Positions 41,217-50,238 of a stretch of DNA of 64,000 nucleotides are shown here, piece after piece. The stretch covers positions 62,001 through 126,000 of the forward strand of contig JAODME010000015.1 of NCBI GenBank assembly GCA_025465095.1, written 5' to 3'. The stretch is from Microbacteriaceae bacterium. Lineage in GTDB: Bacteria > Actinomycetota > Actinomycetes > Actinomycetales > Microbacteriaceae. The position numbers were made by a program, and so were the translations under genes. The notes under the pieces are model-generated. The model was not told where the DNA came from, did no database searches, and saw nothing but the letters and a program-made list of their open reading frames with translations. Within the stretch, counting starts at the first letter, position 1. Each line of letters starts with the position of its first letter.

Positions 41217-42719
41217 TCAACGAAACCTTCTCAGCGCGGCGAGCGCCGCCGGATACTCGGCGAGGCAGAGGGCGGCGCCGTGACGCTCGACCTCGTGCAG
41301 TACGCCGAACTGGAACGCGTAATCGCCGGTGCTGGGCGTAGCGCGAAGATGCTGCTGCATGCGCACGCTGTCGCGGTGCTCGCCGAGGAGGTCATGTACC
41401 GCCTCGGCCGCGAACGCCATGCGGCGAACTCGCTTGCCGAACACTCCCGCGTCGCCCTCGGTCACGGCCTCAGCCGCGTAGCGCAGCCGCTTCGCGGCTT
41501 TGCGGGTCTCGTGCAGCAGGGGAATGAGCTCCTGCCCGGTGCTCGCCGCATCCGCCCGCCTGGCCCGGCGCACCACCCGCTTGAGGTCGCGGGCGAGCGC
41601 GATCGGAATCAGTTCGCCCGCGCTTTCGAAGGCGCCGTTGGCGAGGGCAGGGCGGCGCACGAACTCGTCGAGGGAGTCGAGGAGCCGGAAATAGCGCTCC
41701 CCCGACAGCTCGGCCAGCACGCGCGAATGGGCCTGGCCGTAGTCGCCGCCCCAAGCATCGGCGAGGTGATCACCGACCTCCGCGGGGATGCCGTCATGGT
41801 CAGCGGCAATCGCCCGGCTTCGATCTCGCATCACCTCCGCGTCCCGCGCCTGGCCGAGGACGGTGCCGAGCTGTTTCAGTTCGTCCCGGATGTGTCCGCT
41901 GACCGCGCGATCAAACACCTCCCGGTAGCTTGCGAAGAGACTGCGCAGCCGCCGGATCCTCGTGCGCATCTGATGCACCGAGTCCGCCTGATCAACCCGT
42001 ACCTTCGGGTCGAGCTGCTTCAGCTCCTCGACGAGCGCCTCGATCGCGACGGCCAGCACTTCCCCGGCGGTGCTCGAGCGGTCGAGGGACGGTGCCACCC
42101 GGTCCTCCGAGAGGCTTGTGCGTCCGAGGGCGCTCGCGAGCTTCGATGCGCTCGACGCGGGCGTCGCCCCCGCCGCGAGAACCTGTTGCTCGACGGCGTC
42201 GAGAAGCGCCGAGCGCTCCTCCGGCGACTCGGGCGCCCCACCGAGCAACTCGGTTTCCCACTCTCGCCAGATTCGGAGGATGCCCGTGTTCACGTCGCTC
42301 GCCGACACGACGTCGTCTGCGAACTCGAGCAACTCTGCGCCGTCCGGCCCTAAGAGGTGCAGCAGGGTGCGGCGGGTGTGGATGCGCGCGACGACCCGCA
42401 CCTCTTGGTCGCGGACGAGGGAGCGGATCGGTTCGAGCACGCTGTCGGGGGCGTCACCATCGGTGAGCGGCCAATGCAGCTCGGTGCGACCGTGCGGCGC
42501 GGGCAGCTTGATGTGCCACCCCTCGTCGTCGCCGCCGCTGCGTCGACGGAGCACGATGCGCCGGGATGCGAGGTCACCGCCAGGCGTATCGAAGTACTCG
42601 GCGTGCAGTTCCACCTCGCCGCGGAGCTCAACCGTCCCTATGCCGTCGAGGCGGGGAACGGACGTGTGCTCGTCGACCTCATACTTGCGTTCGATCTCCT
42701 CATGCGTCGTCATGCTCAT
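41217..42719 (-). CDS. CYTH and CHAD domain protein
   Basis: This 500-residue protein has an N-terminal CYTH domain (about 1-200) with the triphosphate-tunnel signature EIERKYEV and strands ELRGEVELHAEYFDT, LRRRSGGDDEGWHIKLP. A C-terminal CHAD domain (about 215-490) has paired helical units with conserved His/Arg (SVHQMRTRIRRLRSLF, HETRKAAKRLRYAAEAV). CYTH enzymes hydrolyse or bind inorganic triphosphates, and CHAD domains bind polyphosphate granules, so the protein probably acts on polyphosphate. No ppk gene is adjacent. ATG 42719 or 42713 is the start. Confidence 0.92.
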   Translation of the reverse strand: MSMTTHEEIERKYEVDEHTSVPRLDGIGTVELRGEVELHAEYFDTPGGDLASRRIVLRRRSGGDDEGWHIKLPAPHGRTELHWPLTDGDAPDSVLEPIRSLVRDQEVRVVARIHTRRTLLHLLGPDGAELLEFADDVVSASDVNTGILRIWREWETELLGGAPESPEERSALLDAVEQQVLAAGATPASSASKLASALGRTSLSEDRVAPSLDRSSTAGEVLAVAIEALVEELKQLDPKVRVDQADSVHQMRTRIRRLRSLFASYREVFDRAVSGHIRDELKQLGTVLGQARDAEVMRDRSRAIAADHDGIPAEVGDHLADAWGGDYGQAHSRVLAELSGERYFRLLDSLDEFVRRPALANGAFESAGELIPIALARDLKRVVRRARRADAASTGQELIPLLHETRKAAKRLRYAAEAVTEGDAGVFGKRVRRMAFAAEAVHDLLGEHRDSVRMQQHLRATPSTGDYAFQFGVLHEVERHGAALCLAEYPAALAALRRFR

Positions 42720-42813
42720 GGGTCCTGTCTACCGGACCTCGCCCCGCGCCGCCTGAAGAAGTCGCAAGCCCCCGCGCTGTGTCACCGATGTCGATTGCTC
42801 GATACGGTGGAGT

Positions 42814-44979
42814 GTGACGTTTTCGACTCCTCCTACACCCCAGAAGAAGCCCGCCGTTCGAACGCACCATGGACACGCGTTCGTCGACGACTACGAATGG
42901 CTTCGCCGCAAGGACGATCCGGAGGTGCTCGCGTACCTCGAGGCTGAAAACGAATGGACCGCTGCCGAGACGGCGCATCTCGAAGCGCTCACCGAACAGG
43001 TCTTCGAGGAGATCAAGGGCCGCACGCAGGAGACGGACCTCTCGGTGCCGGTGCGCCAAGGGTCCCATTGGTATTACACGCGAACCGTCGAGGGAAAGTC
43101 GTACGGCGTGTACTGCCGGGCGCCGATCACGGGACCGGATGACTGGACGCCGCCCGAGGTCGGAGCCGTCGGGAACGGCGAGGAGGTGCTCCTCGACGCG
43201 AACGCAGAGGCCGAAGGACACGAATTCTTCTCCCTCGGCAGCTTCGACGTGTCGACCGACGGGACACTCCTCGCGTGGGCGGTCGATGTGAAAGGTGACG
43301 AGCGCTACACGCTGCGGATCAAAGACATCGCCTCTGGCAAGGTCAGCGCGGTCGACGAGGTGGCGAACACGGCCGGCGGGGCCCTGTTCGCGCTGGACGG
43401 GCGATTCGTGTTCTACGCGACGATGGATGACGCCTGGCGCCCCGACACGGTATGGCGGCATCGGTTGGGAACGCCATCATCAGCCGATGTGCGCGTGTTC
43501 ACGGAACCCGATGAACGGTTCTGGGTCGGCGTCGGACGCACCAGGAGCCGCCGATACCTGCTGATCGAGGTCGGCTCGAAGGTCACGAGCGAGGTGCTGC
43601 TGCTCGACGCCGACGATCCGGAGGGAGAGTTCTTCCCCGTGTGGCCGCGGGTGGAGGGCGTCGAGTACGACGTCGAGCACGCTGTGGTCGCCGGCGAGGA
43701 CCGGCTGCTGATCACGCACAACGATGGTGCCGAGAACTTCGAGCTCGTCGACGTGGCCGCGGTGGACCCTCTCGGAGAGCGGATCGTCGTGATCGCGCAC
43801 GCGGCGGATTCGCGACTCGAAGGTGTCGACGCGTTTGAGACGCATTTGGCCGTGTCCTACCGAAGTGGCGCGCTCACGCGAGTCGGGATCATTCCGCTGC
43901 GCTCGGAGATCAGTACCGGAACGATCGCCGGGCGATCCGCGCTGGGCCAGATCATCGGCTACGGGGCCGTGCGAGAGGTCGAATTCGAGGAACCGCTGTT
44001 CGACGTCAGCGTCGGCAGCAACCCGGAGTGGCAGCAGCCGCGCCTGCGGCTCTCGTTCACGTCGTTCGTGACCCCGATGACGGTGCTGGACTACGACGTG
44101 AACTCCGGGGAGCGGCGAATACTGAAGCGACAGGCCGTTCTCGGAGGATACGACCCTGAACAGTACGAGCAGTCCCGCGACTGGGCCGTCGCCACCGATG
44201 GCACGCGGATCCCGGTGTCGCTCGTCTGGAAGACGGATGCCGTCGACCGCTCCCAGCCCGCGCCGACTCTGATCTACGGCTACGGGTCGTACGAGGCCAG
44301 CATGGATCCGAGCTTCTCGATCGCCCGGTTGTCGCTGCTCGACCGCGGCATGATCTTCGCCGTCGCTCACGTGCGCGGCGGAGGCGAGCTCGGCCGCGCC
44401 TGGTATGAGAACGGCAGAACGCTTACCAAACGCAATACCTTCACTGACTTCATCGCCGTCGCGGAGCACCTGATTGCGGAGGGTTACACGACACCGTCGA
44501 GGCTCGTTGCGGAAGGACGCAGCGCCGGCGGGCTGCTCGTCGGCGCCGCCGCGAACCTCGCGCCCCACCTTTTCGCCGCAATTCTCGCCGGGGTACCGTT
44601 CGTGGACGCCCTCACGAGCATCCTCGATCCCGAGCTTCCCCTCACAGTGATCGAGTGGGACGAGTGGGGCAATCCCCTGCACGACGCTGCGGTCTACGAG
44701 TACATGCGCACCTACACTCCCTACGAGAACGTGCGTGAGGATGTCGCGTACCCTCGGATCCTCGCCGTCACGAGCCTCAACGACACCCGAGTGCTTTACG
44801 TCGAGCCGGCGAAATGGGTCGCCCGCCTGCGCGAAGTAGGTGCGCGGGCGCTGCTTAAGACCGAGATGAAGGCCGGACACGGCGGGGTGAGCGGCCGCTA
44901 CGAAGCCTGGCGGGAGCGGGCCTTCGAGTACGCCTGGGTGCTCGATGTCTCAGGTACGGCACGTAATCTCGAGGGATGA
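42814..44979 (+). CDS. Oligopeptidase B-like S9 family peptidase
   Basis: This 721-residue prolyl-oligopeptidase-family serine peptidase should be cytosolic and cut short peptides after basic residues. The N terminus HHGHAFVDDYEWLRRKDDPE opens the beta-propeller. The catalytic Ser570 is in EGRSAGG, Asp657 in NDTRVLY and His689 in GHGGVSGRYEAW. VRGGGELGRAWYENGR and YGYGSYEASMDPSFS are oligopeptidase B stretches. The start is GTG at 42814 with a TACGGT box five bases ahead. Its stop overlaps the mycoredoxin start by four bases. Confidence 0.92.
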   Translation: MTFSTPPTPQKKPAVRTHHGHAFVDDYEWLRRKDDPEVLAYLEAENEWTAAETAHLEALTEQVFEEIKGRTQETDLSVPVRQGSHWYYTRTVEGKSYGVYCRAPITGPDDWTPPEVGAVGNGEEVLLDANAEAEGHEFFSLGSFDVSTDGTLLAWAVDVKGDERYTLRIKDIASGKVSAVDEVANTAGGALFALDGRFVFYATMDDAWRPDTVWRHRLGTPSSADVRVFTEPDERFWVGVGRTRSRRYLLIEVGSKVTSEVLLLDADDPEGEFFPVWPRVEGVEYDVEHAVVAGEDRLLITHNDGAENFELVDVAAVDPLGERIVVIAHAADSRLEGVDAFETHLAVSYRSGALTRVGIIPLRSEISTGTIAGRSALGQIIGYGAVREVEFEEPLFDVSVGSNPEWQQPRLRLSFTSFVTPMTVLDYDVNSGERRILKRQAVLGGYDPEQYEQSRDWAVATDGTRIPVSLVWKTDAVDRSQPAPTLIYGYGSYEASMDPSFSIARLSLLDRGMIFAVAHVRGGGELGRAWYENGRTLTKRNTFTDFIAVAEHLIAEGYTTPSRLVAEGRSAGGLLVGAAANLAPHLFAAILAGVPFVDALTSILDPELPLTVIEWDEWGNPLHDAAVYEYMRTYTPYENVREDVAYPRILAVTSLNDTRVLYVEPAKWVARLREVGARALLKTEMKAGHGGVSGRYEAWRERAFEYAWVLDVSGTARNLEG

Positions 44980-45236
44980 CCGACAATTTCGTTCCCTCCC
45001 CCGGCTCGATCACCATGTTCTCTACGACCTGGTGCGGCTACTGCGCTCGACTGAAGTCGCAACTCGACAAGGCCGGTGTCAGGTACCTGGACATCAACAT
45101 CGAAAACGTGCCGGGAACGGCAGAGCTAGTGGAGCGGGTGAACGGCGGCAACCGGACCGTGCCCACTGTGCTGTTTCCGGATGGCTCGTCCGCGACCAAC
45201 CCGTCCTTGGCCGAGGTCACGGCGCGACTGGGCTGA
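44976..45236 (+). CDS. Mycoredoxin (glutaredoxin-like)
   Basis: This 86-residue thiol reductase has the CGYC active site (Cys20 and Cys23) in MFSTTWCGYCARLKSQL, the TVPTVLF cis-Pro loop, and the usual thioredoxin-like length. In actinobacteria such proteins reduce protein-mycothiol mixed disulfides. It overlaps the oligopeptidase stop (ATGA), so the two are translated together. A hairpin terminator follows. Confidence 0.9.
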   Translation: MTDNFVPSPGSITMFSTTWCGYCARLKSQLDKAGVRYLDINIENVPGTAELVERVNGGNRTVPTVLFPDGSSATNPSLAEVTARLG

Positions 45237-45247
45237 GCCCGCTCCCT

Positions 45248-45266
45248 AGGAGCGCACCGCGCTCCT
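45248..45266 (+). terminator. Hairpin terminator after mycoredoxin
   Basis: AGGAGCGC and GCGCTCCT form a perfect eight-base stem around ACC. No T-run follows, as is common in actinobacteria. Confidence 0.55.
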
Positions 45267-45308
45267 GCGTATGGTTGAATCTGCTGTCGTTGTGCAAAGG
45301 AGGCGCAC

Positions 45309-46697
45309 GTGTCCGAGGTTCCCGAGTACCTGTCCGATTGGATCACCGCTCAACGGTGGTACGGGGGCAAGGGGCGGAGCCCGCGATTCGAGCGTATCGG
45401 CGGCTTCGATCTCGATGATCCGACAGGGGAGGCTCGGATCACCATCCACCTGCTCCTCGACCGATCGGCTCCCGCAGCGCTCTACCAGGTGCCTCTCACC
45501 GAGAGGACCGCGCGGTTCCCCGCAATCGACCATGCCCTCATCGAAATCACGGAGGACGAGCGGGGCGTCATCTACCTGTACGACGGACCCCACGATCCCG
45601 CCTGTGCGAGCGCTATCCTCCGGCTCATCCTCGACGAGGGGAGCGTGCGCCCCGATGAGTTGGGGGTTCCGGCCCGGGGACGCCCCGCGTCGGCGGACCC
45701 TCCTCTCTCGATCCGCTCCTCACGAGTGCTTTCCGGGGAGCAGTCGAACACGTCGATCATCTTCGACACCGAAACCCGTGACGGGCATCCCGGCGTCCCG
45801 GTCATCTGCAAGCTGTTCCGCACGCTGCACAACGGCGAGAACCCCGACGTCGTGCTGCTGGATGCCCTCACCGGCGCCGGGTCCACCGTCGTTCCGCGAT
45901 CCATCGGCCACATCGACGGCCAGTGGCGCGACCACGGAGAGCCGTCGGGCGTGGCCTTCGGCCACCTCGCCTTCGCCCAGGAGTTCCTGCCTGGCGTGCA
46001 GGATGCGTGGCGGGTGGCGCTTCGGGCTGCCGAGGACGGCGAGGACTTCACGGACCGGGCGAGGACGCTAGGGGAAGCGACGGCCGACGTGCACACCACT
46101 CTCGCCGCCGCGCTGCCCACACGGGAGGCGACAGCGGCCGGCATCTCAGGGGTAATCGCGAGCATGAGACAGCGCTTCGAGCAGGCCGCGGCTGAAGTAC
46201 CGTCGATCGAACACCATCGAGAGGCGCTGCGGGCGGTTTACGAGCGCGCGGAGGCCAGCGTGTGGCCGCCGATGCAGCGAATCCATGGCGACTATCACCT
46301 CGGCCAGGTGCTCGCCGTTCCCGATCGCGGCTGGGTCGTGCTCGACTTCGAGGGTGAACCGATGCGGCCGATGAGCGAGCGGTCGATGGAGGACTCTCCC
46401 CTCCGCGACGTTGCCGGGATGCTGCGCTCGTTCGATTACGTCGCCGGCTCGGTCAGCCGGTCGCGACCGGGTGTGCCAGTGGCGGATTGGGCGTCAGCGG
46501 CGCGCCGGGCATTCCTCGACGGGTACATCGCCCGGTCGGGGCTCGACCTGAGGGCAAACCGTTCGCTGCTCGACGCCTTCGAGATCGACAAGGCTCTTTA
46601 CGAGGCCGTGTACGAGGCGCGAAACCGCCCGAACTGGCTCTCGATCCCCACCGCTGCCATCGAGCGACTGGTCGAACGGGCTACGGCGACGGCCTGA
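45309..46697 (+). CDS. Maltokinase-like / actinobacterial aminosugar kinase
   Basis: This 462-residue kinase has an N-terminal cap domain of the maltokinase (Pep2) family (LSDWITAQRWYGGKGRSP) and a phosphotransferase domain with RIHGDYHLGQVL and LDFEGEP, the catalytic and metal-binding loops. Maltokinase makes maltose-1-phosphate for the GlgE pathway, yet no treS, glgE or glgB gene is near. A related actinobacterial group are glucosamine kinases, so either substrate is possible. The start is GTG at 45309 with AAAGGAGG upstream. It is convergent with the SNF2 gene. Confidence 0.85.
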   Translation: MSEVPEYLSDWITAQRWYGGKGRSPRFERIGGFDLDDPTGEARITIHLLLDRSAPAALYQVPLTERTARFPAIDHALIEITEDERGVIYLYDGPHDPACASAILRLILDEGSVRPDELGVPARGRPASADPPLSIRSSRVLSGEQSNTSIIFDTETRDGHPGVPVICKLFRTLHNGENPDVVLLDALTGAGSTVVPRSIGHIDGQWRDHGEPSGVAFGHLAFAQEFLPGVQDAWRVALRAAEDGEDFTDRARTLGEATADVHTTLAAALPTREATAAGISGVIASMRQRFEQAAAEVPSIEHHREALRAVYERAEASVWPPMQRIHGDYHLGQVLAVPDRGWVVLDFEGEPMRPMSERSMEDSPLRDVAGMLRSFDYVAGSVSRSRPGVPVADWASAARRAFLDGYIARSGLDLRANRSLLDAFEIDKALYEAVYEARNRPNWLSIPTAAIERLVERATATA

Positions 46698-46790
46698 GTG
46701 CACCCAGCAGAACGCTGCCAGCACCTCCCATCGAAGCAGCTGCCGGCTCGCCGCGCTTGACGATTGCAGGACCAGCAGGCGAGACCCCCG

Positions 46791-48947
46791 CTATCGCCCG
46801 GCGATGGCGTCCCTGAGCAGATGCATGAGCGCATCGAGCTGCAGGCTCGACTCTGCGGCGGCTTCGGTGTCGTCGCCGTCCAGTGCTCTGGCCGCGAGCC
46901 CCGCCTTGCTGCCGATGAGCTCGGCGATCTTCGCGTCGATGGTCTGGGCCGCGATGATTCTCCAGGCCGTCACCGGCTCGAGCTGTCCGATGCGGTGTAC
47001 GCGGTCGATCGCCTGCGTCTGCTCCGCACTCGTCCAGCTCAGTTCTGCGAGCACAACGTTCGATGCCGCCTGCAGGTTGAGCCCCACACCGGCCGCCGTG
47101 AGCGATGCGACGACAACGGAGACCTCAGGATCATTGTTGAACGCGTCGACCTGCGACTGCCGGAAAGCCGCCGTCTGGTCGCCACGGATCGACACGGTCT
47201 TGAGCCCCCGCTTCGCGAGCGTCTGCTCGGCGATGTCCATGACGTCGATGTGCTTGGCGAAAAACACGACCTTGCCCACCGACCGCGCGAGCTGGGCGGT
47301 GTAGTCCGCGGCGAGCACGGCCTTCGCCTGCCCAATTTTGCGAACCATCGTGAAGACGTTCTCGCCCGTCTTCGCCGCCTTCGACTCCTCGAGCTCCGCC
47401 TGGGCGACGAGCCGGATGAGTGCCGCGCGGTCGACATCGTCAGGGTTCCTCGCCAGGGCGAGGCCACGGTTGTAACGGTCGAGCAGGCGCCTCGACAGTG
47501 CGGCCTCCGCCTCACGAATCGAGCGTCCCATCTCGTCGTCGAGTTCGACCGGCAGGTCGGCGATGCGCTTCGACGGCAGGTCGGACGCAACGTCGATTTT
47601 CTTGCGACGCACGATTCCCATGTCGATGACCGTTTGCCTCGCCTCGGCGAAGAACCCGAAGTCCGCCGGTGTGAGGCCGTTCTCTTCCAGCCTGTCCATC
47701 AAGTCAGCGGTCGGCTTCTCGCCGTCGATCCAGCCGAGAAACTGCCAGATCGCGCGGAAGTCCTCGATCGTGTTGATGAGTGGTGTTCCGGTCAGCGCGA
47801 TCATGAGTGCCCGTGGCGATCTGGCGCGAATGCTCGCCGCGAGGGAGAGCACGTGCTTGGACCGTTGGGACTCGCGGTTCTTGATGAAGTGCGCCTCGTC
47901 GACGACCATCCCCTTGAACCCGAGCGTGCGCAGCCAACCGACATGCCGGTCGAGAACGTCGTAGTTGACGATAACGATGTCGGCGAACGCATCCAGGTTC
48001 TCGCCGGACCCGTGGATCACCGTCGCCGATTTGTGCGGTGTCCATAGTTCCACCTCCCTCGCCCAGTTCATCTTCACGACGTTCGGGGCGACGACGAGCA
48101 ACGGGTAGGAGCCGGATGCGGATGCCGCGAGCAGCGCCTGAGCGGTCTTGCCGAGTCCCGGCTCATCCGCGAGAAGGTACGACCGGTGGCCGTCGCGAAC
48201 GCTCGCCACGAAGGCGGCCTGATGGGTGAACAACTCCAGCCCGTTCGGCACCCTGCGGTCAATGGGTGACGGGTTTGGCAGATCCATGCTGGCCACGTTG
48301 CCGCCGGACCCGTACTCGAACGCGCGGAAGAGCGGTTCGAGCAGCTCCCAGTTCGCGAGCCGGCGCGTGGTGGGCTTCGCCTTCACCGGCTGGCTGAAGT
48401 CAGGTGCGAGAAAGGGGTTGGCGAGCTGGCGTGCGACGACGGATTGCGGCACCACGTGCCGCTCCGCCTGAGCGGGAGCCGGTTCTGGCTCCTTCGCGAT
48501 GATGAGCTCCTCCGGGCTGAGCTCGACGCCGGATGCCATGAGCATGTCGCGGCGCAGCGACTTCGCGGAATCGGAAACCGCGGCGTCTTCGGCGAGGAGT
48601 TGGATGAGGGAAGTGTCCCGGGCGGCCGTCTTCGCGAGAATCGTCGCGACGCCGTCGAGACGCTTGAGAAGTTCGGCCCGGTCGGAATCGGGGATGGTCC
48701 TGTCGGACTTCGCCCGAGCGCGCTCCTCACGAACGAGCAGCGCGACCACCTGAAACTTCGTGCGGTTCGTCGGGCCGACCTTGCCTCGCTCCGCTGCCGA
48801 CTCGATCTCGCGCACCGCGCGGGCCAGGACTGGAATCAGCCCCGCCTCGTCGCCGAAGCGAGGTCGCCGCTGCTGGGCAGACCGCCCCGACGCTCTCCTC
48901 GAACCCTGTCCCCGTTGTGGGGTCTTCGACTGGCTGGACCGAGCCAT
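46791..48947 (-). CDS. SNF2-family DEAD/DEAH-box helicase
   Basis: This 718-residue protein is a superfamily 2 ATPase of the SNF2 type. Residues of about 1-190 are a basic then Ser/Glu-rich region. Motif I is LADEPGLGKTAQ, motif II VVDEAHFIKN, motif III ALTGTP, and the second RecA lobe has KVVFFAKHIDVMD, AGVGLNLQAA and AIDRVHRIGQ. These proteins translocate on duplex DNA and remodel protein-DNA complexes; bacterial roles are mostly unknown. AGGAGG precedes the ATG. It has no obvious partner genes. Confidence 0.9.
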   Translation of the reverse strand: MARSSQSKTPQRGQGSRRASGRSAQQRRPRFGDEAGLIPVLARAVREIESAAERGKVGPTNRTKFQVVALLVREERARAKSDRTIPDSDRAELLKRLDGVATILAKTAARDTSLIQLLAEDAAVSDSAKSLRRDMLMASGVELSPEELIIAKEPEPAPAQAERHVVPQSVVARQLANPFLAPDFSQPVKAKPTTRRLANWELLEPLFRAFEYGSGGNVASMDLPNPSPIDRRVPNGLELFTHQAAFVASVRDGHRSYLLADEPGLGKTAQALLAASASGSYPLLVVAPNVVKMNWAREVELWTPHKSATVIHGSGENLDAFADIVIVNYDVLDRHVGWLRTLGFKGMVVDEAHFIKNRESQRSKHVLSLAASIRARSPRALMIALTGTPLINTIEDFRAIWQFLGWIDGEKPTADLMDRLEENGLTPADFGFFAEARQTVIDMGIVRRKKIDVASDLPSKRIADLPVELDDEMGRSIREAEAALSRRLLDRYNRGLALARNPDDVDRAALIRLVAQAELEESKAAKTGENVFTMVRKIGQAKAVLAADYTAQLARSVGKVVFFAKHIDVMDIAEQTLAKRGLKTVSIRGDQTAAFRQSQVDAFNNDPEVSVVVASLTAAGVGLNLQAASNVVLAELSWTSAEQTQAIDRVHRIGQLEPVTAWRIIAAQTIDAKIAELIGSKAGLAARALDGDDTEAAAESSLQLDALMHLLRDAIAGR

Positions 48948-49282
48948 GTTCCTCCTGTACTTAGCGCGCTGAGATTTCGGCGCTGACGCTTCCCGCCCCG
49001 GTGGGCAACACCGTGTACGGGGCCGGCTCCGGACGACCCTCCAAGGAGGGGCCGATCAGGGGCCGTTAGGCGAAGAATCCAGACGCGAGCAACTTGGGGT
49101 CAAGGTCGCGACGGAAAGGCGGATTCGGCGGGCGCTACTACAACAGTACGCGCCGAAGGGCCGGTAGCGCCACATTTGCGCTCGATCACGCTCGGCGAGG
49201 AGAGTCGCGCCCCCGTTTCTGGGGTGAGGACTCTGCGTGATTTGTTCACCTGCCCGCAAGGTTCAGGTGTTTCGATGGACGC
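48948..49282. other. Intergenic stretch between divergent SNF2 and CpdA genes
   Basis: No gene is supported here. It holds the promoters of both neighbours and several inverted repeats: an eight-base pair GGCGCTAC (49131-49138) and GTAGCGCC (49164-49171) with 25 bases between, and a CGGTG/CACCG hairpin near 49000. A 67-codon reverse ORF across 49056-49259 has no family likeness and no ribosome-binding site, and was not accepted. Confidence 0.6.
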
Positions 49283-50227
49283 ATGACCGGTTACACGGCC
49301 CAGTACGCACGGCCAGACCATTTCATCCTTCACCTGAGCGACACGCATTTCGTAGCCGGCGACCGGCTGCACGACTCGGTCGACTCCGAAGCTCGTCTCC
49401 GTCAGCTCGTCGGGGAATTGGAGGGATCCGGATCCCGACCGGAGGCGATCGTGTTCACGGGAGACCTCGCCGACAGGGGCGAGGCGCAGGCGTACGAGAA
49501 GCTGCGGGCCATCATCGAGCCGGTAGCGGAGCGGCTCGGGTCCGAGATCATCTGGGTGATGGGCAACCACGACGATCGGCCGACTTTCCGCCGCGAACTG
49601 CTCGGGCAGCTGCCGACGAGCAACCCGGTGGATCGCGTTCACGATATCAACGGCCTGCGCATCGTCGCCCTCGACTCGACGGTTCCCGGGCATCATCACG
49701 GCCTGGTCAGCGACGACCAGTTGGACTGGCTCGCGGAAGAGCTGTCGGTGCCGGCGCCGCACGGAACGATCCTCGCGATGCACCACCCTCCCCTCCCGAG
49801 CGTGCTCGATCTCGCCGTGCTGGTGGAACTCCGGGAGCAGGACGGACTTGCGGAGGTGCTCAGGGGCTCCGATGTGCGCAGTATCCTGGCCGGTCATCTG
49901 CACTACTCCACGACGGCGACGTTCGCGGGCATTCCGGTTTCGGTCGCCTCTGCCACCTGCTACACCCAGGATCTCAACGTCCCGGTCGGCGGAACACGCG
50001 GCCGCGACGGCGCACAGGCCTTCAACCTCGTGCACGTCTACGACGAGACGGTGCTGCACTCCGTCGTTCCTGTGGGCGACTTCCCCGTCGTGTCGTCCTG
50101 GATCACCGCGGAGGAGACCGCGAAGATCCTCGCGGCGCGCGGCGTCGTCATCCCTCCGGCGCTCAACCCGCATGTCGCGGCGGAATCGCCCCTCGTACTG
50201 CCCGTTCCCGCCGTCGCTGCCTCCTGA
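49283..50227 (+). CDS. CpdA-type cyclic nucleotide phosphodiesterase
   Basis: This 314-residue class III metallophosphoesterase matches CpdA and Rv0805-like enzymes, which hydrolyse 3',5'-cyclic AMP and other substrates. The metal ligands are in LSDTHF, GDLADRG, GNHDD, AMHHPP and GHLHYS. It is cytosolic. The ATG at 49283 lies just before the motif-bearing strand. It is convergent with the Stealth protein gene. Confidence 0.9.
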   Translation: MTGYTAQYARPDHFILHLSDTHFVAGDRLHDSVDSEARLRQLVGELEGSGSRPEAIVFTGDLADRGEAQAYEKLRAIIEPVAERLGSEIIWVMGNHDDRPTFRRELLGQLPTSNPVDRVHDINGLRIVALDSTVPGHHHGLVSDDQLDWLAEELSVPAPHGTILAMHHPPLPSVLDLAVLVELREQDGLAEVLRGSDVRSILAGHLHYSTTATFAGIPVSVASATCYTQDLNVPVGGTRGRDGAQAFNLVHVYDETVLHSVVPVGDFPVVSSWITAEETAKILAARGVVIPPALNPHVAAESPLVLPVPAVAAS

Positions 50228-50238
50228 CCCGCGGCGGC

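Noticed and set aside
43480..44880. Long reverse ORF of 466 codons antisense to oligopeptidase B
   Set aside because: The forward strand has the full catalytic triad; the reverse frame has no recognisable motif.
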